64,000 nucleotides of DNA, taken from Kordia antarctica (GTDB lineage Bacteria > Bacteroidota > Bacteroidia > Flavobacteriales > Flavobacteriaceae). How positions within the stretch are numbered: position 1 is the first letter of the stretch; each line of letters begins with the position of its first letter. Shown one piece after another: positions 9,064 to 18,700 of this stretch. The position numbers were made by a program, and so were the translations under genes. Below the pieces are notes generated by a model. That model saw nothing but the letters and a program-made list of their open reading frames with translations, ran no database searches and was not told the origin of the DNA. Location of the stretch: positions 4,183,501 to 4,247,500 of the forward strand of contig NZ_CP019288.1 in the NCBI RefSeq assembly GCF_009901525.1, in the 5' to 3' direction.

Positions 9064-9948
9064 TTAATTTCGTTTATCTTCTCCCCAAAGAAGCTTTTTA
9101 CGAAGCGTCTTTAAGAAACTTTGCCCTTCTAGTTCTACTAATTTTACAGTAAAAGGAGCTTTTTTTATAGTTATGATGCTATTAATATCAACTGTAGCAA
9201 TTCTGGAATCTAACGAAATAAGATGTTTATCTTCTCTTCCAGAAACCTCTAATTGTATGGTTGTATGATCGGGAATTACTAAAGGTCTTGCGTTTAAATT
9301 GTGCGGCGCTATTGGTGTTAATACAAAACTATTATTATTAGGTGTAATAACGGGTCCGCCGCAACTTAATGAATATCCGGTAGAACCTGTTGGTGTTGCT
9401 ACAATCAATCCGTCTGCCCAATACGAGTTTAAATATTCATCGTTTAAATGTGTTTTTACGGTAATCATCGACGTTGTATCTTTTCGGGCAACCGTAACTT
9501 CATTCAAAGCAAAATTCATCGCAAGAATATCTTCATTTACGGGCGAAGTTTCAATTGCTAACACGCTTCTTTCAATGACTGTAAATTCTTTTTTGATGAT
9601 TTTAGAAATGGCATTTTTTATTTCTTCTTTCTGAATCGTTGCCAAAAAACCAAGTCTTCCTGTGTTGATTCCTAAAATTGGAATATTCAAATCTTGCACA
9701 AGCGTGATGGTTCTCAAAATAGTTCCATCGCCACCAATACTAAAAAATAAATCGAAAGATTCATCTAAATCGGCATAGGATTCAAATGTTTTATACGTTT
9801 TTGTAACTTTTACTTTAGATGAGAAAATAGCAAAATATTGCTTCTCAATGTAAATTTCTACACCAAGCTGCTGTAAATTGTCTAGCAAATATGTAATGTA
9901 TTCGCCAGAATCTTTATGGTAAAATTGACCGTAAATACCAACTTTCAT
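9064..9948 (-). CDS. nadK: NAD kinase
   Basis: 294-residue cytoplasmic ATP/polyphosphate-dependent NAD kinase producing NADP. The glycine-rich nucleotide loop FSIGGDGTILRT lies near residues 69-80, with the catalytic Asp in GGDGT. The NAD-binding stretch ATPTGSTGYSLSCGGP near 184-199 follows, and then LTPIAPHNLNARPLVIPD. Length and start are normal. It lies 3 bases from the upstream CBS-domain gene, so the two are surely co-transcribed. Confidence 0.97.
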   Translation of the reverse strand: MKVGIYGQFYHKDSGEYITYLLDNLQQLGVEIYIEKQYFAIFSSKVKVTKTYKTFESYADLDESFDLFFSIGGDGTILRTITLVQDLNIPILGINTGRLGFLATIQKEEIKNAISKIIKKEFTVIERSVLAIETSPVNEDILAMNFALNEVTVARKDTTSMITVKTHLNDEYLNSYWADGLIVATPTGSTGYSLSCGGPVITPNNNSFVLTPIAPHNLNARPLVIPDHTTIQLEVSGREDKHLISLDSRIATVDINSIITIKKAPFTVKLVELEGQSFLKTLRKKLLWGEDKRN

Positions 9949-9951
9949 AAC

Positions 9952-10608
9952 TTAGATATTGAGATATTTATTTAAGTATTCCGAACGTTCTTTTAAATTT
10001 TGGATATAAGAATCTTCCGCAAATTCAGACACAATATTATAACTATACCTTCTGAACGATTGTACAATATCATTCAAGCCACCATTATTGAGCTTTATTG
10101 TAACTTGTATTAAATCGTTTTCTGCTTTCGAAATAAACGCGCCTAACAAGCGAGCATTATTCGATTCTACTATTTGACTTATTTCACTAAATGAATAATC
10201 TTTCACACCTTTTTCAACCACTAAAACACTTCCGAGTTCGTGTAAAAATGGAGTATTGTTAAAAACACTAATAATATCATTTAGTTCGTAATATCCTATA
10301 TACTCATTCTGCTCATTCAAAATAGGCATTACGTTTGATGAATTTTGCGCAAAGGCTTCCAATACATCAATCCAATTTGTTTGTTGTCTCACAAAAAACT
10401 GTTCCAACGCATATCGATACTCTTTAATTGGAGTGTCGGAATCAAAACAATGTGAATCTGTCTCAGATAAGCAACCCAAATAGGCACCATCTTGCGTGAT
10501 AGGAATGTGCGAAAAGGTGAGTTGATTAAATACCAATTGCGCCTCTTTCACAAGATCATTTACAGATAATGGAGTTACGTCATTTAGAATGTATGGGGCA
10601 ATATTCAT
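9952..10608 (-). CDS. CBS domain-containing protein
   Basis: 218 residues from the ATG at 10608, which precedes the typical N-terminus NIAPYILNDVTPL; the longer frame opens at a TTG. Two CBS motifs are seen: about 1-60 (LVFNQLTFSHIPITQDGAYLG) and 75-130 (VLEAFAQNSSNVMPILNEQNEYIGYYELNDII). CBS pairs bind adenine nucleotides and act as energy sensors. The C-terminal ~90 residues resemble an ACT-like extension. The tight link to nadK suggests a nucleotide-responsive role, but no function is established. Confidence 0.87.
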   Translation of the reverse strand: MNIAPYILNDVTPLSVNDLVKEAQLVFNQLTFSHIPITQDGAYLGCLSETDSHCFDSDTPIKEYRYALEQFFVRQQTNWIDVLEAFAQNSSNVMPILNEQNEYIGYYELNDIISVFNNTPFLHELGSVLVVEKGVKDYSFSEISQIVESNNARLLGAFISKAENDLIQVTIKLNNGGLNDIVQSFRRYSYNIVSEFAEDSYIQNLKERSEYLNKYLNI

Positions 10609-10663
10609 AGAACAAAATATTTGTGGGTGCAAATTAATTAAAAATAACTACTTCTTAGCATGC

Positions 10664-10671
10664 TAACTTTG
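10664..10671 (+). promoter_or_regulatory. -7 element of pdxJ promoter
   Basis: TAACTTTG matches the Bacteroidota -7 consensus TAnnTTTG, 32 bases before the pdxJ ATG. No convincing -33 TTTG was found at the expected spacing, so this is a partial match. Confidence 0.5.
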
Positions 10672-10702
10672 TATTTTTGTGCTCAGATATAAAATAAACG
10701 CA

Positions 10703-11422
10703 ATGACAACGAAACTCAGTGTGAACATAAATAAAATTGCCACATTACGAAACGCTAGAGGTGGCGATGTTCCTAATTTGGTAAAATTTGCCAAAGATGT
10801 GCAAAATTATGGTGCGCAAGGAATCACAATTCATCCACGACCAGACGAGCGACATATTCGCTATCAAGATGCACGCGATTTAAAATCAATTGTACATACA
10901 GAATATAATATAGAAGGAAATCCGATTCGTAAATTCATGGATTTAGTGTTGGAAGTAAAGCCTATGCAAGTAACATTAGTGCCAGATTCAATTGATGCAA
11001 TAACATCAAACGCAGGCTGGAATACGATACAACACAAGGACTTTCTCACGGAAGTGATTTCAGAATTTAAAAAGAACGGAATTCGTACGTCTATCTTCGT
11101 AGATCCTGATCTTGCAATGATTGATGGCGCAAAAGAAGTAGGCGCAGATCGTATTGAATTATACACCGAAGAATTTGCGCACCAATACAGTTTGGGCAAC
11201 AAAAAAGCAATTCAATCGTATATAGATTGTGCAGTTCGTTCCAACGAATTGGAAATTGGAGTTAATGCAGGACACGATTTAAGCTTGGAAAATATTGAAT
11301 TTTTTGCGAAAGAAATTCCAGGATTATTAGAAGTTTCTATTGGACATGCATTAATTGCAGAATCGTTATATTTAGGAGTTGACAATGTAGTAAATATGTA
11401 TCTAAAAAAGCTGAAGCAATGA
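10703..11422 (+). CDS. pdxJ: pyridoxine 5'-phosphate synthase
   Basis: 239 residues from the ATG at 10703; a GTG at 10679 would add eight residues not expected in the family. PdxJ is a TIM barrel that condenses deoxyxylulose 5-phosphate with 3-amino-2-oxopropyl phosphate to pyridoxine 5'-phosphate. Conserved motifs include LSVNINKIATLRNAR, ITIHPRPDERHIRYQD, MQVTLVPD and VNAGHDLSLEN near the C-terminus. Its stop codon overlaps the ATG of the next gene (ATGA), indicating translational coupling to the alpha/beta hydrolase. Confidence 0.96.
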   Translation: MTTKLSVNINKIATLRNARGGDVPNLVKFAKDVQNYGAQGITIHPRPDERHIRYQDARDLKSIVHTEYNIEGNPIRKFMDLVLEVKPMQVTLVPDSIDAITSNAGWNTIQHKDFLTEVISEFKKNGIRTSIFVDPDLAMIDGAKEVGADRIELYTEEFAHQYSLGNKKAIQSYIDCAVRSNELEIGVNAGHDLSLENIEFFAKEIPGLLEVSIGHALIAESLYLGVDNVVNMYLKKLKQ

Positions 11423-12189
11423 TTTTGCATTCAAACATACTAGGAGAAACTGGAAAACCATTACTCATATTGCATGGTTTTTTAGGAATGTCAGATAACT
11501 GGAAAACACTCGGAAAGAAATTTGCCAAGGAAGGTTTTCAAGTACATTTAATAGATCAACGAAATCATGGACGAAGTTTTCATTCGGATGAATTTAACTA
11601 TGATGTCCTTACGGAAGATTTAAAACGTTACTGCGAGCATCACAAGTTGGACACTATTTCGCTTATCGGACATTCTATGGGCGGAAAAACGGCGATGTTA
11701 TTTGCTGTGAACAATCCGGAAATGCTAGATAAATTAGTTATTGTAGACATTGGTCCAAAATTTTATCCAACTCATCACGAACAAATATTAGCAGGTTTAT
11801 CAGCTATTCAAGAAGAAATGTTGGCAAGTAGAAGTGATGCGGAAGATGTTATGAAAAAGTTTGTGCCTGATTTTGGAACGCGTCAATTTTTGCTTAAAAA
11901 TTTATATTGGAAACTAGATAAAACACTTGGTATGCGTGTAAATTTGGATGTTTTAATAGAAAATGTAGAAGAAATTGGGGAAGCACTTTCAGGAGTTGCT
12001 ACGTATGAAAAAGAAACATTATTCCTAAAAGGAGACAAATCAGAATACATTCAAGTTGGAGATGAGGCGTTAATTCATCAATACTTTCCGAAAGCAACCA
12101 TTCAAGAAGTTTCAAAATCGGGACATTGGTTACATGCGGAAAATCCTAAAGAGTTTTTCGAAAAAACCTTACGATTCTTGAATTCTTAA
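11419..12189 (+). CDS. alpha/beta fold hydrolase (YbfF-like)
   Basis: 256-residue single-domain alpha/beta hydrolase. The oxyanion-hole region is PLLILHGFLGMSDNW (about 14-28). The nucleophile elbow is IGHSMGGKTAM with serine near residue 77. The acid/base triad is completed by a C-terminal Asp and the histidine in SKSGHWLHAENP. It resembles the YbfF-type esterases with activity on short acyl esters. The 4-base ATGA overlap with pdxJ is a common Bacteroidota pairing; a direct link to vitamin B6 synthesis is not evident. Confidence 0.9.
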   Translation: MILHSNILGETGKPLLILHGFLGMSDNWKTLGKKFAKEGFQVHLIDQRNHGRSFHSDEFNYDVLTEDLKRYCEHHKLDTISLIGHSMGGKTAMLFAVNNPEMLDKLVIVDIGPKFYPTHHEQILAGLSAIQEEMLASRSDAEDVMKKFVPDFGTRQFLLKNLYWKLDKTLGMRVNLDVLIENVEEIGEALSGVATYEKETLFLKGDKSEYIQVGDEALIHQYFPKATIQEVSKSGHWLHAENPKEFFEKTLRFLNS

Positions 12190-12236
12190 AAATCAGCATA
12201 AATTTACTGTGAACGCATAATAAATTCGTATAAACC

Positions 12237-12266
12237 TTGTGTTTATAATAATTTGTATTATTTTTG
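12237..12266 (+). promoter_or_regulatory. promoter of the FadL-type porin gene
   Basis: TTG at 12237-12239 (-33) and TATTTTTG at 12259-12266 (-7, consensus TAnnTTTG) are separated by 19 bases, 49 bases before the ATG. It would drive the porin/esterase pair. Confidence 0.6.
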
Positions 12267-12315
12267 AACCACTGATTTTACAAAAATTTAACCTTAAATC
12301 AACAATTTTATAATT

Positions 12316-13569
12316 ATGAAAAAACTTTTATTGATATTGACCATCGCATGTTCGGCTTCGGTAATGTATGCTGGAGGATATAGAGTCGGAGTACAAGGTC
12401 ATAAGCAATTGGCAATGGGACATACAGGAGTTGCAGTTGTAACAAGTGCTGAATCAGCATTCTTTAATCCTGCAGGTTTGGTATACTTAGATGGAAAACT
12501 TAATGTTTCTCTAGGAGCCGCAGCAGTACTTTCAAAAACATCTTACCAAAATAGAGAATTCGGATATAAAGCAGAAGCTGACAATCCTGTAGGAACACCA
12601 TTTTATGCATACGGAGCTTACAAAATTACAGATTGGTTATCTGTAGGTTTAGCAGTATACACACCTTACGGAAGTAGCGTAGAATGGCCAACAGATTGGG
12701 AAGGTTCTCATTTAGTAAATAATATTGAATTATCTGCAATCTTTATTCAACCTACAATTGCAATAAAAATTAGTGACAAATTAAGTGTTGGTGGTGGACC
12801 AATATATGTTTCAGGAGCGGTAAACTTTAACAGAAACTTATCTAGAAACTTATCAGATGAAACTGGTGCACGTTCAAATGTAACTATTGACGCTTCAGGA
12901 ATCAACGCTTGGGGATATACTGTAGGAGCAATGTTTCGTCCAACAGATAAAATTAACATCGGATTCAACTATCGTTCACGAATTGACATGAATGTAGAAA
13001 GAGGCGATGGAACAGCAGATTTCGAAAACTTACCAGCAGCATTAGCACCTGGTTTTGCAGATGGAGACTTTACAGCGTCATTACCATTGCCAGCAGAATT
13101 AACGTTTGGAATTGCTTTTGAACCAGCAGACAAATGGTTAGTTGCCATAGATTATACAAGAACATTTTGGGATGCATATGAATCTTTAGATGTACAATTC
13201 TTCAACTCAGCAGGATTATCTAGAAATCCAAGAGCATACAAAAACTCTTCAATCTATAAAATTGGAGCACAATACGAAGCAACTCAAAAAGTAACTGTAA
13301 GAGCTGGATTTTACTTTGACGAATCGCCAATTAGAGACGGATTCTTCGCGCCAGAAACACCAAGACCAGATTCAGTAAACTTTACAACTGGTTTCTCATA
13401 TAGCTTTAACAGTAAATGGGCAATTGATGCGTCTGTATTATATGTACATTCTAACGAAATTCAAAACTCTTACGATCATTTCGTAGAAGCTGGACAACCT
13501 TTATCATTCGGAGGAGAATATAAGTCGAATGCTTTAGTAGCAGGAATTGGAGTATCGTACAAATTATAA
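12316..13569 (+). CDS. OmpP1/FadL/TodX family outer membrane transporter
   Basis: 417-residue outer-membrane porin of the FadL family for long-chain fatty acids or other hydrophobic substrates. A signal peptide (KKLLLILTIACSASVMYAGG) precedes the FadL-like start GYRVGVQGHKQLAMGHTGVAVVTSAESAFFNPAGLVYL, which forms the N-terminal hatch. The rest is a strand-rich barrel ending in a C-terminal aliphatic/aromatic strand (ALVAGIGVSYKL). Length fits the family. Only 21 bases separate it from the SGNH esterase lipoprotein, suggesting that the two handle ester or lipid substrates together. Confidence 0.92.
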   Translation: MKKLLLILTIACSASVMYAGGYRVGVQGHKQLAMGHTGVAVVTSAESAFFNPAGLVYLDGKLNVSLGAAAVLSKTSYQNREFGYKAEADNPVGTPFYAYGAYKITDWLSVGLAVYTPYGSSVEWPTDWEGSHLVNNIELSAIFIQPTIAIKISDKLSVGGGPIYVSGAVNFNRNLSRNLSDETGARSNVTIDASGINAWGYTVGAMFRPTDKINIGFNYRSRIDMNVERGDGTADFENLPAALAPGFADGDFTASLPLPAELTFGIAFEPADKWLVAIDYTRTFWDAYESLDVQFFNSAGLSRNPRAYKNSSIYKIGAQYEATQKVTVRAGFYFDESPIRDGFFAPETPRPDSVNFTTGFSYSFNSKWAIDASVLYVHSNEIQNSYDHFVEAGQPLSFGGEYKSNALVAGIGVSYKL

Positions 13570-13590
13570 TAAAAAAAGAGCAGAAAAAAG

Positions 13591-15099
13591 ATGAAAAATA
13601 ATATAAAATATATAGCAGTATTGGCGTTAGGGTTTTTTGCCTGTGAGCCAGAATTTGATAATCCAGTTGATGAAAGCGGAGCGTATACAAACGGATCAGC
13701 AGACTTTTCTACATTTGTAGCTGTCGGAAACTCATTAACGGCGGGTTACATGGACGGAACCGTTTATAAAAGTAGTCAAGAAAACTCTTTTCCAAACATC
13801 ATGGCGCAACAATTTGCGTATGCTGGCGGAGGAGAATTTACACAACCATCTTACGATGATGATGTAAATAATGCTGGAGGATTTTTATTAAATGGAAGTC
13901 CATTACCTGGTTTTGGAACACGTTTAGTATTAGACGCAAGTCAAGGACGTCCAGAACCTTTAAATGTTACTTCAACAATTGAACTATCAAGTTTGCAAGC
14001 GAAAGCATACAACAATATGGGAGTTCCTGGAGCAAAATCGTTTCACTTGGCGTTTCCAGGATATGGAAACTTAGCAGGATTGCCAAATGCAAATCCATAT
14101 TTTATCAGACATGCAACAACGCCTAATGCAACGGTAATTGGAGACGCAACATCATTAAATCCAACGTTTTTTTCGCTTTGGATAGGAAACAACGATATCT
14201 TAGGATTCGCTACTTCTGGTGGTATTGGAGTTGACCGAACAGGAAATCCAAATCCATTGGCACATGGACCAGCGGATATAACAGATCCAGGATTATTTGC
14301 AGCAACATACCAAGGTTTGGTAAACGCATTAACAGCAAACGGAGCAAAAGGTGTCGTAGCTACATTGCCAGATGTGACATCAATTCCGTATTTTACAACA
14401 GTACCTTACAATCCAATTCCAATGGATGCGGGAACAGCAGCTTTTGTAAACAATGCATATGCTACCTATAATGGTGGATTGCAATTTGCAGTAGGGAATA
14501 GTTTAATTACAGCGGCAGAAGCAGCACAACGTACTATTACATTCTCAGCAGGTCAAAACGCAGTTGTAATTATTGATGAAGACTTAACAAACCTTACTGG
14601 ATTTGGAATACCAAGTTACAGAATGACAACCGTAAATGACTTACTTATACTTCCATCTTCTGGATTTATTGGGACACTAGCTGATCCAGCAGATCCTACA
14701 TCCGTAAATGGTGTTGGAGTACCATTAGCTGATAACTGGGTTTTAACTTCAACAGAAGTTGAAATGGTAAGAACGGCAAGAACTGCATACAACAACGCTA
14801 TTGTATCAATTGCAGCAGCAAGCGACTTAGCAGTAGCTGATATGGGCGTAAAACTAGAAGAATTAGTATCTGGTTTACGTACAACAGACGGACAAATATA
14901 TACAAATAATTACTTTAATGGTACTAGTAACTCAATTGCAACGGTAGTATTCTCTTTAGATGGAGTGCATCCTAATGCAAGAGGTTATGCAATTGTAGCA
15001 AACGAATTCATTAGAGTCGTAAATGAAAAATATGGTTCAGATGTTCCAGGAGTAACAGCAGGATACTATTCAGGTGTTACCGTAGTTCCATCAAACTAA
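13591..15099 (+). CDS. SGNH/GDSL hydrolase-family lipoprotein
   Basis: 502-residue probable surface or periplasmic lipoprotein. The signal sequence ends in a lipobox-like LGFFAC, with the lipidated cysteine at about 19. Block I, GNSLTAGYMDG, puts the nucleophile at Ser48 (GNSL replacing GDSL). The C-terminal block DGVHPNARGYA supplies Asp457 and His460. An oxyanion Asn occurs in FSLWIGNNDIL. It is longer than typical GDSL esterases because of inserted loops. Co-transcription with the FadL-type porin suggests lipid-ester hydrolysis followed by uptake; the substrate is unknown. Confidence 0.88.
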   Translation: MKNNIKYIAVLALGFFACEPEFDNPVDESGAYTNGSADFSTFVAVGNSLTAGYMDGTVYKSSQENSFPNIMAQQFAYAGGGEFTQPSYDDDVNNAGGFLLNGSPLPGFGTRLVLDASQGRPEPLNVTSTIELSSLQAKAYNNMGVPGAKSFHLAFPGYGNLAGLPNANPYFIRHATTPNATVIGDATSLNPTFFSLWIGNNDILGFATSGGIGVDRTGNPNPLAHGPADITDPGLFAATYQGLVNALTANGAKGVVATLPDVTSIPYFTTVPYNPIPMDAGTAAFVNNAYATYNGGLQFAVGNSLITAAEAAQRTITFSAGQNAVVIIDEDLTNLTGFGIPSYRMTTVNDLLILPSSGFIGTLADPADPTSVNGVGVPLADNWVLTSTEVEMVRTARTAYNNAIVSIAAASDLAVADMGVKLEELVSGLRTTDGQIYTNNYFNGTSNSIATVVFSLDGVHPNARGYAIVANEFIRVVNEKYGSDVPGVTAGYYSGVTVVPSN

Positions 15100-15123
15100 A
15101 ACAAACTAAAAATATTGATAAAG

Positions 15124-15151
15124 AAGCACTGAGAAATCGGTGCTTTTTTTA
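15124..15151 (+). terminator. intrinsic terminator after the SGNH esterase gene
   Basis: AGCAC and GGTGCT arms, 8-9 base loop, followed by seven T residues. Confidence 0.7.
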
Positions 15152-15269
15152 TGCTTTAATCTTTTGTGAACGATGCTTTAATCTAGTAAAATCTACAAGC
15201 AAGTAGAATACACTTCAAAATTTCTGTAATTTCAGTAAAAATAAACTGATACACAATTGATTAAATAAC

Positions 15270-15300
15270 TTGATTGGCTTTTAAAAAAAACGTACTTTTG
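15270..15300 (+). promoter_or_regulatory. tig promoter
   Basis: TTG at 15270-15272 and TACTTTTG at 15293-15300 match the Bacteroidota -33/-7 pattern with a 20-base spacer, 31 bases before the tig ATG. Confidence 0.7.
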
Positions 15301-15331
15301 CACACCAATTTTCATATTACAAATAACGAAG

Positions 15332-16660
15332 ATGAATATAACAAAGAATAATATAGACGATTTAAACGCAGTTGTTACAGTAGAAATCAACAAAGAAGAT
15401 TACAGTGACAAAGTGGAGAAAATTTTAGTAGACTACAAAAAAACCGCTAACATTCCAGGATTTAGAAAAGGGCATGTGCCAATGGGATTAGTGAAAAAGC
15501 AATATGGGAAAACAGTACTTGTAGATGAAGTAAACAAACTTTTACAAGAAAACCTAAACAAGTATTTAGTAGACGAAAAACTTGATATTCTTGGAAATCC
15601 ATTGCCTAGAATGCAAGAAGAATTTGATTGGGAAGCTGAAAATTTCTCTTTCGAATTTGAATTAGGATTAGCGCCTACGTTTGATATCGATCTAAAGAAA
15701 AATGCAATTACTCAGTATGCTATTGTTGCAGATGATAAAATGATTGATGGACAAGTAGAAAACATTAGAAAGCAATACGGAAAACTAACGAGTCAGGATG
15801 AAGTTACTAAGGAATCTGAAGTAACAGGTGTTTTTACAAACGAAGAAAAAGAAATTGAAAACAACGCTACATTCAGTCTTGATAAACTAGAAGGTAAGAA
15901 AAACAAAGATAAATTTATCGGAGCTAAAGTTGGCGATACTATTGAATTGAATACGAAGAAATTGTTTGAAAACGATCATGACTTAATGAACTTCTTAAAA
16001 GTAGCCCATGATGATGTGCATGATTTAGACATTGAAGTATCTTTCAAAATCAATGAAGCCAACACAAGAGAATTGGCAGAATTAAACCAAGAATTGTTCG
16101 ATAAACTATTCGGAGAAGGAAATGTATCTAACTTAGAAGAAGTAAAAGCGAAGATCAAAGAAGATGCGGAAAAGCAATTTGTGCAACAATCTGACCAACG
16201 TTTACTAAATGATGTAACAGAAGAATTAATCGAAAATACGAAATTCGATTTACCAGCTAACTTCCTTAAAAAGTGGATTCAATCAGCAGGTGAACAAGAA
16301 TTAACGGTGGACCAAGCGGAAGAAGAATACGCAAAATCTGAAAAAGGATTGCGGTACCAACTTATTCAAGACAGGTTAATAAAAGACAACGAAGTACAAG
16401 TTCAATTTGAAGACTTAAAAGCATTTGCAATGCAAATGATAAGAGCGCAAATGGCACAATTTGGTCAATTAAATCCAAGCGATAAAGAATTAGAAGACAT
16501 CGCAGCAAGAATATTATCTAACCAAGATGAGGTTCGTAGATTGACAGATCAGTTGCTGAGTCAAAAATTATTAGACCTTTTCAAAGAAAAAGCAAACCTT
16601 AAAAAGAAAGAAGTGACGTACGAAAACTTCGTTAAAGAAGTATACGGAGACAGTCATTAA
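15332..16660 (+). CDS. tig: trigger factor (ribosome-associated chaperone)
   Basis: 442-residue trigger factor. The N-terminal ribosome-binding domain (1-~115) contains the family loop IPGFRKGHVPMGLVKKQYG near residues 41-59. The central region (~150-235) is where the PPIase domain sits in E. coli, but here it is degenerate and lacks recognisable FKBP catalytic residues, as often in Bacteroidota. The C-terminal helical substrate cradle follows. It folds nascent chains at the ribosome exit. It lies upstream of clpP and clpX, the classical tig-clpP-clpX quality-control cluster, with a strong hairpin before clpP. Confidence 0.95.
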   Translation: MNITKNNIDDLNAVVTVEINKEDYSDKVEKILVDYKKTANIPGFRKGHVPMGLVKKQYGKTVLVDEVNKLLQENLNKYLVDEKLDILGNPLPRMQEEFDWEAENFSFEFELGLAPTFDIDLKKNAITQYAIVADDKMIDGQVENIRKQYGKLTSQDEVTKESEVTGVFTNEEKEIENNATFSLDKLEGKKNKDKFIGAKVGDTIELNTKKLFENDHDLMNFLKVAHDDVHDLDIEVSFKINEANTRELAELNQELFDKLFGEGNVSNLEEVKAKIKEDAEKQFVQQSDQRLLNDVTEELIENTKFDLPANFLKKWIQSAGEQELTVDQAEEEYAKSEKGLRYQLIQDRLIKDNEVQVQFEDLKAFAMQMIRAQMAQFGQLNPSDKELEDIAARILSNQDEVRRLTDQLLSQKLLDLFKEKANLKKKEVTYENFVKEVYGDSH

Positions 16661-16678
16661 AAAATAAAATTCTTATAT

Positions 16679-16716
16679 TTAAGGCGTTAAAATAATTATT
16701 TTAACGCCTTTTTTAA
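16679..16716 (+). terminator. strong intrinsic terminator between tig and clpP
   Basis: Near-perfect hairpin AAGGCGTTAAAAT / ATTTTAACGCCTT with a run of T. Arms exceed 12 bp. The A/T flanks are symmetrical, but the genes here run plus only. It implies clpP-clpX are largely uncoupled from tig. Confidence 0.85.
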
Positions 16717-16737
16717 TCAAAAAATACAAAGACACAA

Positions 16738-17427
16738 ATGGATCATAAAAAAGAATTTCACAAATACGCGACTAAACATCACGGTATCAGTAACATGTAC
16801 TATGATAAAATTGTAAGTCGTATGTCGCCTTCCATTACAAATCCAATAGGAATGACTCCATATATCATAGAAGAGCGCCAAATGAATGTAGCGCAAATGG
16901 ACGTATTCTCTCGATTAATGATGGATAGAATCATATTTCTAGGAACAGGAATTGACGACAATATTGCAAACATAGTACAAGCGCAATTACTATTCATGGA
17001 AAGTGTAGACTCGGCAAAAGACATTCAAATCTACATCAACTCTCCAGGTGGTGGCGTTTATGCAGGTTTGGGAATCTATGATACGATGCAGTTCATAAAA
17101 CCAGACGTAGCAACAATTTGTACAGGTATGGCGGCTTCAATGGGCGCAGTATTATTATGTGCAGGTCATCCGGGAAAACGCTCTGGATTAACACACTCAA
17201 GAGTAATGATTCACCAACCACTTGGTGGCGCGCAAGGACAAGCGAGTGACATTGAAATCACAGCGAGAGAAATCATGACATTAAAAAAAGAATTATACGA
17301 TATCATTTCTAAGCACTCTGGACAAACGTATGAAAAAATACACAATGATTCTGATAGAGATTATTGGATGAAGGCAGACAAAGCAATGGAATACGGAATG
17401 ATTGATGAAATACTTGTAAGAGAATAA
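16738..17427 (+). CDS. clpP: ATP-dependent Clp protease proteolytic subunit
   Basis: 229-residue serine peptidase subunit forming the double-heptamer barrel. Catalytic Ser134 is in GMAASMGAVLL and His159 in MIHQPLGGAQGQASD. The N-terminal ~30 residues precede the mature IVEERQMNV-like region and are probably processed or form the axial loops. It works with ClpX, 26 bases downstream, to degrade unfolded and tagged proteins. The start is the ATG immediately after the tig terminator. Confidence 0.97.
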   Translation: MDHKKEFHKYATKHHGISNMYYDKIVSRMSPSITNPIGMTPYIIEERQMNVAQMDVFSRLMMDRIIFLGTGIDDNIANIVQAQLLFMESVDSAKDIQIYINSPGGGVYAGLGIYDTMQFIKPDVATICTGMAASMGAVLLCAGHPGKRSGLTHSRVMIHQPLGGAQGQASDIEITAREIMTLKKELYDIISKHSGQTYEKIHNDSDRDYWMKADKAMEYGMIDEILVRE

Positions 17428-17453
17428 CGGTTACAAGTCAATAAAAAGGAATA

Positions 17454-18686
17454 ATGGCGAAAGAAGAATTAGAATGTTCATTCTGTGGTAGAAAAAAACC
17501 AGAAACCAATCTATTGATTGCTGGTTTAGATGCTCATATCTGCGACAGATGTATTGAACAAGCGCATGGAATTGTATTAGAAGAATCAAAACAGTCCAGT
17601 AATGACGACTTATCGTCAGAATTGGTACTGCGCAAACCAAAACAGATAAAAGCGTTCTTGGACGAATTTATCATTGGGCAAGCTGCAACCAAAAAAGTAA
17701 TGTCGGTTGCGGTATACAATCACTACAAACGATTGTTGCAACCACCAACAAATGATAGTATTGAAATTCAAAAAAGTAATATCATCATGGTTGGGCAAAC
17801 TGGAACAGGAAAAACATTAATGGCAAAAACCATTGCTAAAATGTTAAATGTTCCGTTGGCAATTGTAGATGCAACTGTCTTAACCGAAGCTGGTTATGTT
17901 GGTGAAGATGTAGAAAGTATCCTAACACGTTTATTACAAGCAGCTGATTACAGTCTAGAAAAAGCAGAACGCGGTATTGTTTTTATTGATGAAATAGACA
18001 AAATTGCACGTAAAAGTGACAATCCATCCATTACGCGTGATGTTTCTGGTGAAGGCGTACAGCAAGCTTTACTAAAACTTTTAGAAGGAACTGTTGTAAA
18101 TGTTCCGCCAAAAGGTGGACGTAAACATCCAGATCAAAAATTTATCGAAGTAAACACAGAAAATATCTTGTTCATTGCCGGTGGAGCTTTTGATGGAATC
18201 AACAGAGTCATTACAAAGCGACTCAACATGCAAGCAGTTGGATATAGCGCATCCAAAGGTGAAGAAACATTCGACAAGGAAAATATCTTACAATACATCA
18301 TTCCAAAAGACTTAAAAGATTTTGGGTTAATTCCTGAAATCATTGGTCGTTTGCCTGTATTGACATACATGGATCCATTAGACGCGGATACATTAAGAGC
18401 GATTTTGACGGAGCCGAAAAATGCGATCATCAAACAATACAAAAAATTATTCTCAATGGATAATATTGAGTTTGATATCACAGAAGGAGCTTTAGGATTT
18501 ATTGTTGAAAAAGCAATTGAATACAAACTTGGTGCGCGTGGATTACGTTCTTTATGTGAAACAATCTTAACTGATGCAATGTTTGAATTGCCAGGTTCTG
18601 ATGAAAAAGAATTAAAAATCACGAAAGCATACGCTGAGAAAAAAATATCGAAATTAGTTATCAAAAAATTAAAAGCAGTATCATAA
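17454..18686 (+). CDS. clpX: ATP-dependent Clp protease ATP-binding subunit ClpX
   Basis: 410-residue AAA+ unfoldase. An N-terminal C4 zinc-binding domain (CSFCGRKK...CDRC, residues ~6-31) is followed by Walker A GQTGTGKT at 114-121, Walker [15 protein letters not shown] near 178-191, the GYVGEDVES pore loop and a sensor-2 region GARGLRS. The RKH-type loop is visible as [10 protein letters not shown]. It feeds substrates to ClpP. A LytTR regulator begins 15 bases downstream and is probably co-transcribed. Confidence 0.97.
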   Translation: MAKEELECSFCGRKKPETNLLIAGLDAHICDRCIEQAHGIVLEESKQSSNDDLSSELVLRKPKQIKAFLDEFIIGQAATKKVMSVAVYNHYKRLLQPPTNDSIEIQKSNIIMVGQTGTGKTLMAKTIAKMLNVPLAIVDATVLTEAGYVGEDVESILTRLLQAADYSLEKAERGIVFIDEIDKIARKSDNPSITRDVSGEGVQQALLKLLEGTVVNVPPKGGRKHPDQKFIEVNTENILFIAGGAFDGINRVITKRLNMQAVGYSASKGEETFDKENILQYIIPKDLKDFGLIPEIIGRLPVLTYMDPLDADTLRAILTEPKNAIIKQYKKLFSMDNIEFDITEGALGFIVEKAIEYKLGARGLRSLCETILTDAMFELPGSDEKELKITKAYAEKKISKLVIKKLKAVS

Positions 18687-18700
18687 ATTCTTTGTAGCTA

